A DNA stretch of 45,910 nt from Idiomarina sp. 34-48-12 (lineage in GTDB: Bacteria > Pseudomonadota > Gammaproteobacteria > Enterobacterales > Alteromonadaceae), in the NCBI GenBank assembly GCA_002279005.1, contig NCJS01000003.1:1-45910 (forward strand), read 5' to 3'. The position numbers and the translations under genes were made by a program. Below, piece after piece: positions 45,621 to 45,910 of this stretch. The notes under the pieces were generated by a model. That model was not told where the DNA came from. It was given only the letters and a program-made list of their open reading frames with translations, and searched no databases. Every line of letters starts with the position of its first letter. Positions within the stretch are counted from its first letter, which is position 1.

Positions 45621-45910
45621 AAAGTGCGCGAGCGCGAAAGCGCTTGCCTTTAATTTTATCGTTATTGATGAGGTTGAGTGCGTGCTTTGCCGCGCCCTGT
45701 TCAACGGTAACAAACGCCCAGTTACTTTGAACTTTAATTTTTCCAATGTGCTGCATGGTGAGCTTATTATCTCGCGTGAGCGCGCCGACAATATCACCAG
45801 GGCGTAATTTGTCTTTCTTGCCGCCACTTAACTGCAACGTCACCCAATCCGATTGCAGCGGCTTACTCGCAGCCGGTGCGGTAGGTAATGGTTGCAGACG
45901 AACCGGTTCA
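45619..45910 (-). CDS. dbpA: DbpA, DEAD-box RNA helicase (C-terminal part, cut by the window edge)
   Basis: The open frame enters at the right edge and runs about 96 residues to a TAA at 45619-45621. It ends in the DbpA-specific RNA-binding domain: LSGGKKDKLRPGDIVGALT, HIGKIKVQSN and NDKIKGKRFRARAL, the domain that in E. coli recognises hairpin 92 of 23S rRNA. The helicase core lies outside the window. The upstream residues (rich in Pro and Ala) would be the linker. Confidence 0.92.
   Translation of the reverse strand, partial: EPVRLQPLPTAPAASKPLQSDWVTLQLSGGKKDKLRPGDIVGALTRDNKLTMQHIGKIKVQSNWAFVTVEQGAAKHALNLINNDKIKGKRFRARAL

Noticed and set aside
1..45910. tRNA or rRNA genes, prophage or insertion sequences
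   Set aside because: No tRNA cloverleaf, rRNA stretch, transposase, integrase or phage gene was recognised by reading both strands; a tRNAscan or Infernal run was not possible.

Overview
The window is a gene-dense chromosomal segment of a gammaproteobacterium, most likely an alteromonad close to Idiomarina/Pseudidiomarina (inference). Clues are the ArgH-ArgA fusion, a DUF3081 and a DUF2959 protein, hutCUH divergent from hutI, the argS-ftsN-hslVU-rraA block, pilMNOPQ-aroK-aroB, and dam directly after aroB. I see no rRNA, tRNA, CRISPR array, prophage or transposase. Most genes are housekeeping or core metabolism. The less ordinary content lies in two damaged genes, an intergenic repeat family and several RNA or DNA structures near gene starts and ends.

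Layout. 1-4.4 kb: a GreA/GreB-C-terminal protein overlapping a tiny lysine-rich ORF, a TrhA/hemolysin III membrane protein, DUF3081, an AcrR-type repressor without a pump beside it, an FMN reductase, a DUF2959 lipoprotein and a short-chain dehydrogenase. 4.5-7.1 kb: yihY-dtd-yiiD and a small DksA-type zinc-finger protein. 7.1-13.9 kb: the complete histidine utilisation set (hutH, hutU, hutC, hutI, hutG), then rraA. 14.0-20.5 kb: hslU, hslV, ftsN, argS, priA, all on the minus strand. 20.7-22.8 kb: a malic enzyme and rpmE, with intergenic repeats. 22.8-28.6 kb: the arginine operon argC-B-F-G-H(A) behind a two-box ArgR operator. 28.7-34.1 kb: metJ and metL, divergent and separated by MetJ boxes, then mrcA. 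34.3-41.0 kb: pilMNOPQ-aroK-aroB. 41.1-44.7 kb: dam-elaA-rsmJ-peroxiredoxin-yhiN. 44.8 kb to the end: a broken MipA/OmpV-type outer-membrane gene and the 3' end of dbpA.

How the parts work together. The hut genes degrade histidine to glutamate and formamide, and a palindrome between hutC and hutI is the likely HutC operator. The arg operon carries acetylglutamate synthesis as a C-terminal domain of ArgH and encodes ArgC, ArgB, OTCase, ArgG and ArgH; ArgD and ArgE must lie elsewhere. MetJ boxes link metJ and metL to methionine repression. The pil genes encode the inner-membrane alignment complex and the secretin of type IV pili, but pilQ has an in-frame amber codon that would remove the whole secretin domain.

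The strongest leads are: (1) a long hairpin that buries both the Shine-Dalgarno and the GTG start of the heat-shock gene hslV, a candidate RNA thermometer; (2) the pilQ amber codon; (3) a family of 26-bp inverted repeats clustered in three intergenic gaps between 18 and 23 kb; (4) an intrinsic-terminator-like hairpin between the rpmE promoter and rpmE; and (5) a palindrome that encodes the same last four codons of two convergent genes.
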